Assembly: GCA_009360345.1 (NCBI GenBank)
Contig: SPDP01000003.1
Span: 186,001-250,000 of the forward strand
Source: Alcaligenaceae bacterium SAGV5
GTDB taxonomy: Bacteria; Pseudomonadota; Gammaproteobacteria; Burkholderiales; Burkholderiaceae_B
Length of the DNA stretch: 64,000 nucleotides
Direction: 5' to 3'
Part shown: in pieces, positions 1-8,379 of the stretch
Layout: every line of letters starts with the position of its first letter
Numbering within the stretch: position 1 is the stretch's first letter
Made by a program: the position numbers and the translations under genes
The notes under the pieces: generated by a model
The model's database searches: none
What the model was told of the DNA's origin: nothing
What the model saw: only the letters and a program-made list of their open reading frames with translations

Positions 1-1
1 C

Positions 2-625
2 AACAACTGGTGGTCCCGCTGGCTGCTGCGCTGGTGCGGCGTCGACGTCTACGTCAGCGGCCACCCGCCTGTCGACGGGGCGGCCCTGTTGATCGCCAAC
101 CACGTGTCGTGGCTGGACATCTACGCGCTCAGCAGCGTGCGATGCACCATCTTCGTCGGCAAACAGGAATTGCGTTCCTGGCCGGTGCTGGGCTGGCTGA
201 TCGCCGGAGTCGGCACGGTGTTCATCGAACGCGGCAACCGGCGCGCGCTGCATCACGTGGCCCAGGCCATGCGCGAGCGATTCGACCGGGGGCAGTTGAT
301 CGGACTGTTCCCCGAGGGGACCACCTCGGACGGTTTCGACGTGCTGCCCTTCCATGCCGCCCTGTTCGAGCCCGCGCGGCGCGCCGGCGTACCCGTGGTG
401 CCGGTCGCGCTGCGCTATCTCCAGCACGGCCAGCGCACCGCCGTGGCCGCGTACGTGGGCGAGGAAACCCTGCTGGGCAATGCGTGGCGGGTCCTGGGTT
501 CGACCGGCATGGCGGTCCAGGTCGTCTACCTGCCCGCCGTCGCCGCCGACGGCGGCGACGAGGATCACCGCCATGCGATGGCCGCGCGCGTGCGCGAGGC
601 CATCCGGGCCGAAGTGGTCGTTTGA
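2..625 (+). CDS. 1-acyl-glycerol-3-phosphate acyltransferase-family protein, 5' end missing
   Basis: The frame is open from the first bases of the window, so the N-terminus lies outside it. The visible part carries the PlsC acyltransferase motifs NHVSWLD (block I, His at nt 101-103) and FPEGTTS (block III, near nt 308-328), with a short hydrophobic stretch between them. The family transfers an acyl chain from acyl-CoA or acyl-ACP to lysophospholipid at the inner membrane. Only about 208 residues are visible. An ATG at 89 gives an ORF that starts inside block I, so it is not the true start. It could equally be an ornithine-lipid or other lyso-lipid acyltransferase; the substrate cannot be told from the motifs. 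Confidence 0.85.
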   Translation, partial: NNWWSRWLLRWCGVDVYVSGHPPVDGAALLIANHVSWLDIYALSSVRCTIFVGKQELRSWPVLGWLIAGVGTVFIERGNRRALHHVAQAMRERFDRGQLIGLFPEGTTSDGFDVLPFHAALFEPARRAGVPVVPVALRYLQHGQRTAVAAYVGEETLLGNAWRVLGSTGMAVQVVYLPAVAADGGDEDHRHAMAARVREAIRAEVVV

Positions 626-639
626 TGGGTTCGCCCGGC

Positions 640-668
640 TTGCCAATCGACTTTCGTCGAGTTAATGT
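640..668 (+). promoter_or_regulatory. Predicted sigma-70 promoter of the toxin-antitoxin pair with internal inverted repeat
   Basis: TTGCCA at 640-645 and TAATGT at 663-668 are separated by 17 nt. Inside the spacer lies the inverted repeat TCGAC-TTTC-GTCGA (647-660), a plausible operator for autorepression by the downstream antitoxin. It sits about 30 nt before the antitoxin ATG. The match is by eye only. Confidence 0.4.
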
Positions 669-698
669 ATTGCAAATGCGATGCGTACTGGGAATGCC

Positions 699-977
699 AT
701 GAAAACTGCCACGCTTCCTCCCTTGCGGGTCGAGCCGGAACTGCGTGAGGCTGCCGAAAGAGTTCTCGAGGCGGGCGAGAGTTTGTCCAGCTTTGTCGAG
801 CAGGCGGTCCGCTCGGCGGTGTCGCGCCGTGAGGCGCAGACGGTTTTTCTGGCCAGAGGTTTGGCATCGCGCGACCTGGCGCGGGAATCAGGCGACTACG
901 TTCCAGCGCAAGCCGTATTGGATACGCTGCGGCAGCGCTTTGAGGCCGCCCAGGCCGACCGGCGCAAGCGGTCTTGA
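699..977 (+). CDS. Antitoxin of a type II toxin-antitoxin pair (ribbon-helix-helix-like)
   Basis: A 92-residue protein if started at the ATG at 699. The N-terminus, with the short segment TLPPLRVEPEL followed by a helix and SLSSFVEQAVRSAV, resembles ribbon-helix-helix antitoxins of the ParD/YlcI type, which bind their own promoter as dimers. The C-terminal half is charged and probably wraps the toxin. Its stop codon overlaps the TTG start of the next gene by four bases, the usual translational coupling of such pairs. An in-frame ATG at 681 would add six residues but is less likely. Base composition is lower in GC than the neighbours, which fits acquisition by transfer. Confidence 0.7.
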   Translation: MKTATLPPLRVEPELREAAERVLEAGESLSSFVEQAVRSAVSRREAQTVFLARGLASRDLARESGDYVPAQAVLDTLRQRFEAAQADRRKRS

Positions 978-1282
978 CGTACCGTGTTCGCTTCACGCGG
1001 GAAGCCGAGCAGGATCTTATCCGGCTCTATGACTTTATCCTGGAGCGGGATCCCGATGCCATGGACTTGGCTGTCCATGCTCTGGTTGCGATCCAGGATG
1101 GCATCTGCATTCTCGAGCGTTCGCCCTACACCTGCAGAAAGGCGACACCGCATTCACCTTACTTGCGTGAGTTGGTGATTCCGTTCGGTCGTGCGGGCCA
1201 TGTCGCCTTGTTCGAGATCGATGGACCCGATTCGGTCACTGTTCTTGCAGTACGTCATCAGCGCGAAGACGATTATCACTGA
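974..1282 (+). CDS. RelE/ParE-family toxin
   Basis: A 102-residue protein that starts at TTG within the overlap TTGA shared with the antitoxin. Features of the ParE/RelE fold are visible: a basic N-terminal strand (YRVRFTREAEQDL), a helix pair with LYDFILERDP, then GHVALFEIDG and a C-terminal strand VTVLAVRHQREDDY. ParE members inhibit DNA gyrase and RelE members cut mRNA on the ribosome; sequence alone does not separate them here, though length and the LYDFI and VRHQRED segments favour the ParE side. It is convergent with the lldD gene 20 nt away. Confidence 0.8.
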   Translation: MTYRVRFTREAEQDLIRLYDFILERDPDAMDLAVHALVAIQDGICILERSPYTCRKATPHSPYLRELVIPFGRAGHVALFEIDGPDSVTVLAVRHQREDDYH

Positions 1283-1302
1283 GACGCCGCCCAGCGCGCG
1301 CA

Positions 1303-2436
1303 TCAGCGCGCCAGCAGGTCACCCGAGATGGCGTCCACCGACTTGACGCCCGTCAGCGTCATGGCCACCCGCATTTCCTTTTCCACCAGGTCGAGCAGCC
1401 GGGCCACGCCGGCTTCGCCGCCCGCGGCCAGCGCGTAGATATAGGCGCGGCCCAGCATCACGGCGTCGGCGCCCAGCGCGAGCATGCGCACGACATCGAG
1501 GCCGCTGCGCAGGCCGGAGTCGGCCAGGATCCTGATGTCGCCCTTGACCGCCTCCGCGATGGCGGGCAGGGCGCGGGCCGACGAAAGAACGCCGTCGAGC
1601 TGGCGGCCGCCGTGGTTCGACACGACGATGCCATCGGCGCCGAAACGCACCGCGTCGCGCGCATCTTCCGGATCGAGTATGCCCTTGATGACCATGGGGC
1701 CTTGCCAGAACTCGCGGATCCAGTCCAGGTCCTTCCATGATATCGACGGGTCGAAGTTGGCGCCCAGCCAGCCGATGTAGTCTTCGAGGCCGGTCGGTTT
1801 GCCCAGGTAGGCCGAAATGTTGCCCAGGTCATGGGGCCGGCCGCGCAGGCCCACGTTCCACGCCCATCGAGGGTGAGCGATGGCCTGCCCGTAGCGTCGC
1901 AGCGCGGCGTGCGGACCGCTCATGCCCGAGTGGGCATCGCGATACCGCGCGCCGGGCACGGGCATGTCGACCGTGAATACCAGGGTGGAGCAACCGGCTT
2001 CCCGGGCCCGCTCCAGCGCATTGCGCATGAAGCCGCGGTCCTTGAGCACATAGAGCTGGAACCACATCGGCCGGCCGATGGCGGGCGCGACTTCCTCGAT
2101 GGGGCACACCGACACGGTGGACATCGTAAACGGGATGCCCTTCGCCGCGGCCGCGCGCGCCGCGGCGACCTCGCCCCGGCGCGCATACATGCCGGTCAGG
2201 CCCACGGGAGCCAGGACCACGGGCAGGGAGAGGGACTCTCCGAACAGCCGGGTTTCCAGGCTCAGGTCCGTCATGTTGCGCAGGACGAGTTGCCGGAGCG
2301 AGACGTCGGCCAGGTCCTCGACGTTGCGCCGCAAGGTGTGCTCGGCATTGGCGCCGCCATCGATGTAGTGGAAGAGAAACGGCGGAAGGCGGCGTTGGGC
2401 CGCGGCCCGGAAGTCGCTGGCGGAAGAGATGATCAT
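1303..2436 (-). CDS. lldD: L-lactate dehydrogenase (FMN, membrane-associated)
   Basis: A 377-residue FMN-dependent alpha-hydroxy-acid dehydrogenase that oxidises L-lactate to pyruvate and passes electrons to the quinone pool. The sequence follows the LldD pattern closely: an N-terminal [14 protein letters not shown], the FMN-binding [20 protein letters not shown], the substrate-binding [14 protein letters not shown] with the catalytic His, and the phosphate-binding [16 protein letters not shown]. It is about 19 residues shorter at the C-terminus than the E. coli enzyme. Its start overlaps the stop of lldR by four bases, so the two genes form one operon. No lactate permease is adjacent. Confidence 0.95.
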   Translation of the reverse strand: MIISSASDFRAAAQRRLPPFLFHYIDGGANAEHTLRRNVEDLADVSLRQLVLRNMTDLSLETRLFGESLSLPVVLAPVGLTGMYARRGEVAAARAAAAKGIPFTMSTVSVCPIEEVAPAIGRPMWFQLYVLKDRGFMRNALERAREAGCSTLVFTVDMPVPGARYRDAHSGMSGPHAALRRYGQAIAHPRWAWNVGLRGRPHDLGNISAYLGKPTGLEDYIGWLGANFDPSISWKDLDWIREFWQGPMVIKGILDPEDARDAVRFGADGIVVSNHGGRQLDGVLSSARALPAIAEAVKGDIRILADSGLRSGLDVVRMLALGADAVMLGRAYIYALAAGGEAGVARLLDLVEKEMRVAMTLTGVKSVDAISGDLLAR

Positions 2437-3215
2437 AGGGAGTGGCCAGGTGAGGTCAGGCGCAGGGAGCGATCTTGGCGGGCGGCGTCTTCGTCGAGTT
2501 TTTTCAGGGTGGCGTGGACGTGGTCCAGGTGTTCGCCCATCGCGGCGCGCGCCTCGTCGGCCCTGCCGTCGAGGATGCTGCGCATCAAGGCGCCGTGCTG
2601 GGCGTTCAGCCTGTCCTGCCGGCGTGGGTGGTCGTGGACGAGCATCGCGTGCCGGCTCCGGGCCACCGTGGACAGCACGAGATCGAACAGGCTGCGCATG
2701 ACCTGGATCAACACCAGGTTGTGCGACGCCTCCGCGATGGCGAGGTGGAACCGGGCATCGGCGCGCGCCGATAGCGTCGCGTCCTTGCGTTGCTGGTGCT
2801 CGACCATCTGGTCGAAGCAGCGGCGGATGTTGTCCTTGTCCCGCGCGCTGGCGCGCAGGGCGGCATGCGCGGCGGCGCTGCCCTCCAGCGCCCGGCGTGT
2901 CTCCAGCACGTCGTAGCGGTACATCGGGTCATGCAGCATCAGCGCCGCCAGCGGCGATAGGGATGGCTGCGGCCATGCCTCCACGTCCGCATGCAGGAAC
3001 GTCCCGGCGCCGATCCGGGTGGACAGGATGCCGTGGCCGGACAGTTTCTGGATGGCCGTCCTCAGTGACGCCCGGGACACGCCCAGGCTTGCCGCCAGGC
3101 TGCGCTCGGCCGGGAGACGTTCGCCGCGCGCCATGCCGCGTGCGCGTATCAAGGCCAGCAGTTGCTCCGCGACGTGGTCGGAGAGGCGCATGGGGACGGA
3201 AGGGGATGAGTCCAA
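2433..3215 (-). CDS. lldR: GntR/FadR-family lactate regulator LldR
   Basis: A 260-residue regulator with an N-terminal winged helix ([15 protein letters not shown], then [20 protein letters not shown]) and a C-terminal helical FCD ligand domain (about residues 85-235). Members of this group bind L-lactate and control lldPRD-type operons. The first possible start is TTG at 3215; an ATG at 3191 (residue 9) is equally placed, and neither has a good Shine-Dalgarno. It is followed directly by lldD, which supports the assignment over other FadR-type regulators. Two FadR-type palindromes upstream are listed separately. Confidence 0.85.
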   Translation of the reverse strand: MDSSPSVPMRLSDHVAEQLLALIRARGMARGERLPAERSLAASLGVSRASLRTAIQKLSGHGILSTRIGAGTFLHADVEAWPQPSLSPLAALMLHDPMYRYDVLETRRALEGSAAAHAALRASARDKDNIRRCFDQMVEHQQRKDATLSARADARFHLAIAEASHNLVLIQVMRSLFDLVLSTVARSRHAMLVHDHPRRQDRLNAQHGALMRSILDGRADEARAAMGEHLDHVHATLKKLDEDAARQDRSLRLTSPGHSL

Positions 3216-3238
3216 GGAGTGTCCGGGATGCCTTGCGT

Positions 3239-3249
3239 TGGTCTGACCG
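3239..3249. promoter_or_regulatory. Candidate LldR operator 1
   Basis: TGGTCTGACCG, one base off a perfect 11-bp palindrome and matching the FadR/LldR-type core TGGTC-N-GACCA. It lies 24 bp upstream of the lldR TTG start. A second, perfect copy is centred 83 bp away, about eight helical turns. Confidence 0.5.
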
Positions 3250-3281
3250 GTTCCGGGGAAGAGCGGGTTCGAATCAAAATT

Positions 3282-4202
3282 CTATAAGGTCCTGGGCCGC
3301 CGATGTGAGGATTCTCGGGATTGGTCAGACCAGTCGCGGACATGGCGAACGAAGCGCTGCAAGGCCGGGTCGTCGTCGTTCCTGCGCCAGACGAAGTGGG
3401 CGAGCGATTCGCTGGCTGTCTCCTGGATGGCCAGATAGCGGACATTGTCCAGGCCCGATGCCGCGAAGGCCTGTGGAAGAACGGCTACGCCGGATTGCTG
3501 GCGGACCAGCATGACCGCGCTGATCCAGTGCGTGACCTCGTGCCTGATCTGCGGGGAAAACCCCGCCGCGGTGGTCAGCGCGATGACGGCGTCGAAATAG
3601 CTCGGCGAGATGTGCCGGGGAAACAGGATCCAGGGTTCGCCGGCGAGCTTGCGCAGGCTGATGCGCCGGCGCGAGGCCAGGGGATGGGAGGCGTGCAGGC
3701 AACAGACGAAGGGCTCGCGCTGCAGCGTGATGAAGTCGAGTTCGGGGGGCACCACCATGGCATGCAGGAAGCCGCCCGAGAGCTGGCGGTGCGAGATGGC
3801 GTCGGCCTGTGCGGCCGACGCCATCTCGCACAAGGAGACCTCCACGCCCGGTTGCGCCGACTCGAACTCGTGCACCATCTGCGGCGCGCCCCGCAGCAGC
3901 ATGCCGCCGGTATAGCCAAGACGGAGTTGTCCCAGGACGCCGCTGCCGGTCCGCCGGGCGACCGTGCAGGCCTGTTCGAACTGGGCGAGCGTGCGCACGG
4001 CCTGCGGGTAAAGGGCGTGGCCCGCGGCCGTGAGGGCCACCGTCTTGGTATTGCGCTCGAAGAGCTGCGTGCCGAGTTCGGCTTCCATCTGCTTGATGGC
4101 GCTGCTGAGCGGAGGCTGCGAGATCGACAGCCGCGCGGCGGCCCGATGGAAATGCAGCTCTTCCGCCAGGACGACGAAGTACTTCAACTGTCGCATCTCC
4201 AT
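3282..4202 (-). CDS. LysR-family transcriptional regulator
   Basis: A 306-residue LTTR. The N-terminal winged helix is clear (MRQLKYFVVLAEELHFHRAAARLSISQPPLSSAI), followed by a linker helix and a periplasmic-binding-protein-like effector domain from about residue 90. It is divergent from the SDR-led catabolic cluster starting at 4358, the classical arrangement for an LTTR controlling the neighbouring operon. A dyad TGATAC-N7-GTATCA lies between them. The start could be the ATG at 4202 or the one at 4196. Its last codons contain a perfect LldR-type operator, so this gene's 3' end is part of the lldRD control region. Confidence 0.85.
   Translation of the reverse strand: MEMRQLKYFVVLAEELHFHRAAARLSISQPPLSSAIKQMEAELGTQLFERNTKTVALTAAGHALYPQAVRTLAQFEQACTVARRTGSGVLGQLRLGYTGGMLLRGAPQMVHEFESAQPGVEVSLCEMASAAQADAISHRQLSGGFLHAMVVPPELDFITLQREPFVCCLHASHPLASRRRISLRKLAGEPWILFPRHISPSYFDAVIALTTAAGFSPQIRHEVTHWISAVMLVRQQSGVAVLPQAFAASGLDNVRYLAIQETASESLAHFVWRRNDDDPALQRFVRHVRDWSDQSRESSHRRPRTL
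3322..3332. promoter_or_regulatory. Candidate LldR operator 2 inside the LysR gene end
   Basis: TGGTCAGACCA, a perfect 11-bp palindrome with the FadR-family core. It lies about 110 bp upstream of lldR and within the last codons of the convergently placed LysR coding region. E. coli lldPRD is also controlled by two distant operators bridged by LldR, so a loop between this site and 3239-3249 is a reasonable inference. Confidence 0.5.
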
Positions 4203-4231
4203 TTCCGTCTCCGTTGCGTGCTCGGTTGTGA

Positions 4232-4250
4232 TGATACGTATCGTGTATCA
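4232..4250. promoter_or_regulatory. Candidate LysR-type binding site
   Basis: The dyad TGATAC-N7-GTATCA, with an internal palindrome GATACGTATC at 4233-4242, lies in the 155-bp divergent gap between the LysR gene and the SDR gene. Position and symmetry fit an LTTR recognition site that would control both directions. No clear -35/-10 pair could be assigned with confidence. Confidence 0.4.
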
Positions 4251-4357
4251 GTTGAGCCGAATTTTCAATTGGACTGGATCAGTGCGCGGCGCGAACATGT
4301 CGCCAACGCGGGCCGACCGATCCGCCGGTTCCAACGACGATACGAGAGACAGGCTTC

Positions 4358-5128
4358 ATGACATCGACATCATCCAGGCGCGTGGCGATCATCACCGGCG
4401 CATCGCGCGGCATCGGCGCGGCCATTGCCGTAGCGCTGGCGCGGCGGGGCATAGGCAGCGTGCTCGCCGTGCGCGATCCGGTCCAGGCGGAGCCGGTCAG
4501 GCGGGAGGTGGAGGCGTTGGGAATCCCATGCCGCGTCGCGCGGTGCGATGTCACGTCCGCGGACGACGCGCGGGCCGTCGTCGGGCAGGTGCTGGACGAG
4601 CATGGCCACCTCGACGTCCTGATCAACAATGCCGGCCTTATCGAACCGATCGCGCACATTGCCGATGGTGATCCGCAGGCCTGGATCCGCAACCTGGAGA
4701 CCAATCTCGTCGGCCCGTACCGGCTGCTGCGCGCCGCGCTGCCGGCGCTGGCGCATGCCGCCGGGGCCGTCGTGAATCTCAGCTCGGGAGCCGCGCTGGC
4801 GCCGCGCGAGGGCTGGTCGGCGTATTGCAGCGCCAAGGCGGGCCTTGCCATGTTGACGCGCTGCGTCGCGCACGAGTACGGAGCCGCTGGCGTCGCGGCC
4901 TACAGCCTGCAACCCGGGGTGGTCGATACCGACATGCAGGGGATCATCCGCCAGTCGGGCATGAACGAGATCAGCAGGATTCCGCGCGACCGGCTGGCCT
5001 CGCCGGGCCTGGCCGCCGCGGTCGTCGCCTGGCTGGCCGACGAGCGGCCCGAGGACCTGCGCGGCCAGGAGCTGTCGGTTGCCGAGCGCGCGCTGCTGGC
5101 GCGCGCGGCGGTGGCGGGGGAGGCCTGA
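4358..5128 (+). CDS. Short-chain dehydrogenase/reductase
   Basis: A 256-residue classical SDR, NAD(P)-dependent. The cofactor motif TGASRGIG sits at about residues 14-21, NNAG near 90, an active-site Ser near 144, and the catalytic YCSAK near 158. The natural substrate is unknown; the family oxidises or reduces alcohol/ketone groups. It is the first gene of the catabolic cluster, two bases before the BKACE gene, and is therefore likely co-transcribed with it and controlled by the divergent LysR protein. Confidence 0.85.
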   Translation: MTSTSSRRVAIITGASRGIGAAIAVALARRGIGSVLAVRDPVQAEPVRREVEALGIPCRVARCDVTSADDARAVVGQVLDEHGHLDVLINNAGLIEPIAHIADGDPQAWIRNLETNLVGPYRLLRAALPALAHAAGAVVNLSSGAALAPREGWSAYCSAKAGLAMLTRCVAHEYGAAGVAAYSLQPGVVDTDMQGIIRQSGMNEISRIPRDRLASPGLAAAVVAWLADERPEDLRGQELSVAERALLARAAVAGEA

Positions 5129-5130
5129 CC

Positions 5131-6060
5131 ATGGCTGTCCGCCCTGTCATCATCTCCTGCGCCGTGACCGGCTCGATCCACACGCCCAGCATGTCGCCGT
5201 ACCTGCCGATCACGCCGGAGGAAATCGCCGGGGCGGCGCTGGAGGCGGCCGAGGCGGGCGCCGCCATCGTCCATCTGCACGCCCGCGACCCGGGGGATGG
5301 GCGGCCGGACCAGACGCCGGAAGCCTTCATGCGCTTCCTGCCGCGCATCAAGGCATCGTCCGACGTGGTGGTCAATATCACCACCGGTGGCGCGCCGACC
5401 ATGTCGGTGCAAGAGCGGTTGCAGCCCGCGCTGCGCCTTGCGCCCGAAATCGCATCGCTGAATCTGGGGTCGATGAATTTCGGCCTGTACGAGATGTTGA
5501 AGCGCCACCGCGACTTTCGCTTTGATTGGGAGCGTCCCTATCTCGAGCAGAGCGAGGACAGGGTGTTCCGCAATACGTTCAAGGATATCGCCCATATCCT
5601 GGAATCCTGCGGCGGCAATGGTACGCGCTTCGAACTGGAGTGCTACGACATCGGCCACCTTTACACGGCGGCGCATTTCCGCGATCGCGGCCTGCTGCCC
5701 GGACCCTTGTTCATCCAGTCGGTGTTCGGCATCCGCGGCGGAATCGGCGCCCATGCCGAGGACATCCTCCACATGAAGCGGACCGCCGACCGCCTGTTCG
5801 GCGACGAGTATCTCTGGTCCGTGCTCGGTTGCGGCCGCAACCAGATGTTCACCGGCGTGCAGGCGGCCGTGATGGGGGGCAACGTGCGGGTCGGCCTTGA
5901 AGACAGCCTCTGGAGCGGTCCCGGCACGCTGGCCCGCAGCAATGCCGAACAAGTGGCCCGGATGCGCCGCATCCTGGAGGAATTGGGACTTTCCGTCGCC
6001 ACGCCGGCGCAGGCGCGCGACATGTTGAACCTCAAGGGTGCCGAGGCCGTGGGCTTCTGA
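5131..6060 (+). CDS. 3-keto-acid cleavage enzyme (BKACE, DUF849 family)
   Basis: A 309-residue BKACE-family enzyme. These metal-dependent TIM barrels condense a beta-keto acid with acetyl-CoA to give acetoacetate and a CoA ester. The zinc-binding HLHARDP motif is at residues 48-54 (His48, His50); SLNLGSMNFG and ELECYDIGHL match the family core. The ATG at 5131 is the sensible start, just after the SDR stop. The substrate side chain differs between BKACE subfamilies and cannot be read here. In this cluster it implies that a beta-keto acid is an intermediate. Confidence 0.85.
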   Translation: MAVRPVIISCAVTGSIHTPSMSPYLPITPEEIAGAALEAAEAGAAIVHLHARDPGDGRPDQTPEAFMRFLPRIKASSDVVVNITTGGAPTMSVQERLQPALRLAPEIASLNLGSMNFGLYEMLKRHRDFRFDWERPYLEQSEDRVFRNTFKDIAHILESCGGNGTRFELECYDIGHLYTAAHFRDRGLLPGPLFIQSVFGIRGGIGAHAEDILHMKRTADRLFGDEYLWSVLGCGRNQMFTGVQAAVMGGNVRVGLEDSLWSGPGTLARSNAEQVARMRRILEELGLSVATPAQARDMLNLKGAEAVGF

Positions 6061-6101
6061 GCCATAGGACCGCGCCCGCCTTTCATCTACCTGGAGATTG
6101 C

Positions 6102-7319
6102 ATGGATATGCCCAACGCCGCGCCCGGCCGCGCGGAACAGCTCGCCTTGTTGACGCAGACGGCGCCCGATACCGAGATGGGAAGACTGCTGCGCCGGTTC
6201 TGGCATCCTGTCGCGCTGTCGAGCGACGTCCTGCCCGGCCATGCCGTGCCGGTCGAGGCGCTGGGCGAGACATTCACGCTGTTTCGCGGGGAAAGCGGCA
6301 CCCCCTATCTGGTGGGAGGTCGCTGCCGCCATCGCCAGACCCTGCTGCATACCGGCTGGGTGCAGGGGGAAAAGATACGGTGCATCTATCACGGCTGGCA
6401 GTTCGACGGCAGTGGCCGGTGCGTGCAGCGGCCGGCCGAGAAGGAAGCGCGTGTCCCGCCGGGTTGCCGCATTCCGGGCCACCCCGTGCATGAGTACTGC
6501 GGGATGGTCTTCGCTTACCTGGGCGAGGGCGAGGCGCCGGCGTTCGAGTTGCCGCGCAAGGATGTCTTCGAAGTGCCCGGCGTCCTGATCGCCGTGACCA
6601 AGGAGACATGGCGCATCAATTGGTTCCAGCAGATCGAGAACTCGCTGGATGCCGTCCACGTCAGCTTCGTCCACCAGGCGCTGCGGGTCGGACCATTCGG
6701 CGACGCCGTCACCACGATGATGCCCGACCTGTCCTATGTCGAGAACGAAGCCGGCATCGAGCAGATCGCCGTTCGCGCGCATGACAACGTGCGCAAGAGC
6801 GACTGGACGTTTCCCAACAACAACCACGTGGTGGTGCCCGGCCTGCGCAAGGGCGACCCGTGGATCGATTTCGGCATCTGGATGGTGCCCAAGGACGACG
6901 AGCGCAGCACCCGTTTCACCATCTACGCCATGGCGCCGGCCGACGACGACGCCAACGAGCGCTTTCGCGCTTACTTCCGCGAGTTCGGCGGCTACAACGC
7001 GGACGAGCACTACGATGAGCTCTTTCACCAGCGCAAGGCGCCGCCTGAGGAAGATTTCCTGGCCGGGCTGATTTCGGCCCAGGACTACGTCGCGCAGCGA
7101 GGGCAGGGCGTGGTGGCGGACCGCCGCCTCGAGATGCTCGGCAAATCCGACCTGGGCGTGGTGACGCTGCGCCGCGTGTTCTGGCGGGAGCTGGACGCCC
7201 TGCGCGAGGGGCGGCCCACCAAGCATTGGCGCAAGCGGGCCGAACCGCTTTCGCTTCCCATGCAGCCGGGACGGCAAAGAGACGATAGCCCCGCTTCCAC
7301 CGCGGCAACGGCGTCCTAG
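6102..7319 (+). CDS. Rieske non-heme iron oxygenase, large subunit
   Basis: A 405-residue oxygenase of the phthalate-dioxygenase/vanillate-demethylase type. The Rieske cluster ligands are Cys75, His77, Cys94 and His97 (CRH ... CIYHGW). The mononuclear iron site is ENSLDAVHVSFVH with Asp183, His186 and His191. Such enzymes hydroxylate or O-demethylate an aromatic ring using electrons from a separate reductase. No reductase or ferredoxin gene is seen in the cluster, so electrons must come from a partner encoded elsewhere. It lies between the BKACE gene and a Bug receptor, all within about 45 nt of each other. Confidence 0.9.
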   Translation: MDMPNAAPGRAEQLALLTQTAPDTEMGRLLRRFWHPVALSSDVLPGHAVPVEALGETFTLFRGESGTPYLVGGRCRHRQTLLHTGWVQGEKIRCIYHGWQFDGSGRCVQRPAEKEARVPPGCRIPGHPVHEYCGMVFAYLGEGEAPAFELPRKDVFEVPGVLIAVTKETWRINWFQQIENSLDAVHVSFVHQALRVGPFGDAVTTMMPDLSYVENEAGIEQIAVRAHDNVRKSDWTFPNNNHVVVPGLRKGDPWIDFGIWMVPKDDERSTRFTIYAMAPADDDANERFRAYFREFGGYNADEHYDELFHQRKAPPEEDFLAGLISAQDYVAQRGQGVVADRRLEMLGKSDLGVVTLRRVFWRELDALREGRPTKHWRKRAEPLSLPMQPGRQRDDSPASTAATAS

Positions 7320-7364
7320 CTTCCGACCGCGACCCGCGGCACAACAACATCCGAGGAGACACTC

Positions 7365-8339
7365 ATGAATCGCATCTGGACCTGTATCGTGCTTGCGGCC
7401 GCGCTCGCGCTGCCCGGCCCGGGGGCGGCGAAGTCCGATCCCGCCGCGTATCCCGCCAAGCCCATCCGCCTGATCGTGCCCTACTCAGTGGGGGGCGGCA
7501 CGGATATCCTCGCGCGCATGGCGGGCAAGGAAATCGCCGAGGCGCTGGGGCAGCCGGTCATCGTCGAGAACCGGCCCAGTGCCCAGGGCATCGCGGCGAT
7601 GGAGCATCTGGCGCACGCGGCGCCCGACGGCTATACGCTGTTGATGGCGCCGTCGGGGCCGCTGGTCATGAATCCGGTCATGCGCAAGTCGCTGCCATAT
7701 TCGTCCGAGAAGGATTTCTCTCCCATATCCATCGTGGGGCGCCTGCCGTTGCTGGTTACCGTCAATGCCTCCCTGCCGGTGCATACGGTGGACGAACTGG
7801 TCGGCTATGCCAAGGCGAACCCGGAGAAGGTCAGCTACGCGTCGAGCGCGGCCCTGTTCCAACTCGCCACCGAACTGTTCAAGCAGAAGACCGGCACGCG
7901 CTTCCTGGCCATTCCGTACAAGAGCAGCGGCGAGTCGATCACCGCGCTGGTCGGCGGGCAGGTCACCATGGCGATCGCCGACCTGCCCCCGCTGACGGCG
8001 CTGATCAAATCCGGCAAGCTGCGTGCGCTGGCCTATACCAACGAGACGCGCAGCGAAATCTTTCCCGACGTGCCGACGGTGGCCGAGGCGGGCCTGCCCG
8101 GCATCGAGGTGGCAACGCTGGTGGGGTTGATCGGCCCGGCGGGAATGCCGGGCGAGGTCGTCGCCCGGTTGCAGAATGTACTGGTGAAGATGGTGGCCAA
8201 GCCGGACGTCCGCAAGCGCTTTCTCGATATCGGCGTCGAACCGGTGGGCAGCACGTCGGAGGCGTACGCAAGCTCCATCCGCCGCGATCTCGAGCGCTGG
8301 GCCGCGGTGGCCGAAACGGCCGGCATCCAGCCCGAATGA
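7365..8339 (+). CDS. Bug/TctC-family periplasmic solute receptor
   Basis: A 324-residue member of the Bug family, the receptors expanded in Bordetella. An N-terminal signal peptide (hydrophobic core IVLAAALALPG, cleavage probably after GAA) precedes the typical YPAKPIRLIVPYS, GGGTDILAR and the C-terminal family pattern. Such proteins capture carboxylates or aromatic acids for TctAB transporters. A GAGGAGA ribosome site stands before the ATG. No tctA or tctB is adjacent. Its position between the oxygenase and the aldolase suggests it binds the cluster's substrate. Confidence 0.9.
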   Translation: MNRIWTCIVLAAALALPGPGAAKSDPAAYPAKPIRLIVPYSVGGGTDILARMAGKEIAEALGQPVIVENRPSAQGIAAMEHLAHAAPDGYTLLMAPSGPLVMNPVMRKSLPYSSEKDFSPISIVGRLPLLVTVNASLPVHTVDELVGYAKANPEKVSYASSAALFQLATELFKQKTGTRFLAIPYKSSGESITALVGGQVTMAIADLPPLTALIKSGKLRALAYTNETRSEIFPDVPTVAEAGLPGIEVATLVGLIGPAGMPGEVVARLQNVLVKMVAKPDVRKRFLDIGVEPVGSTSEAYASSIRRDLERWAAVAETAGIQPE

Positions 8340-8379
8340 CCATGGGCATTCCTGTCCAGGCCCCTGGGGAACCGTTGCC

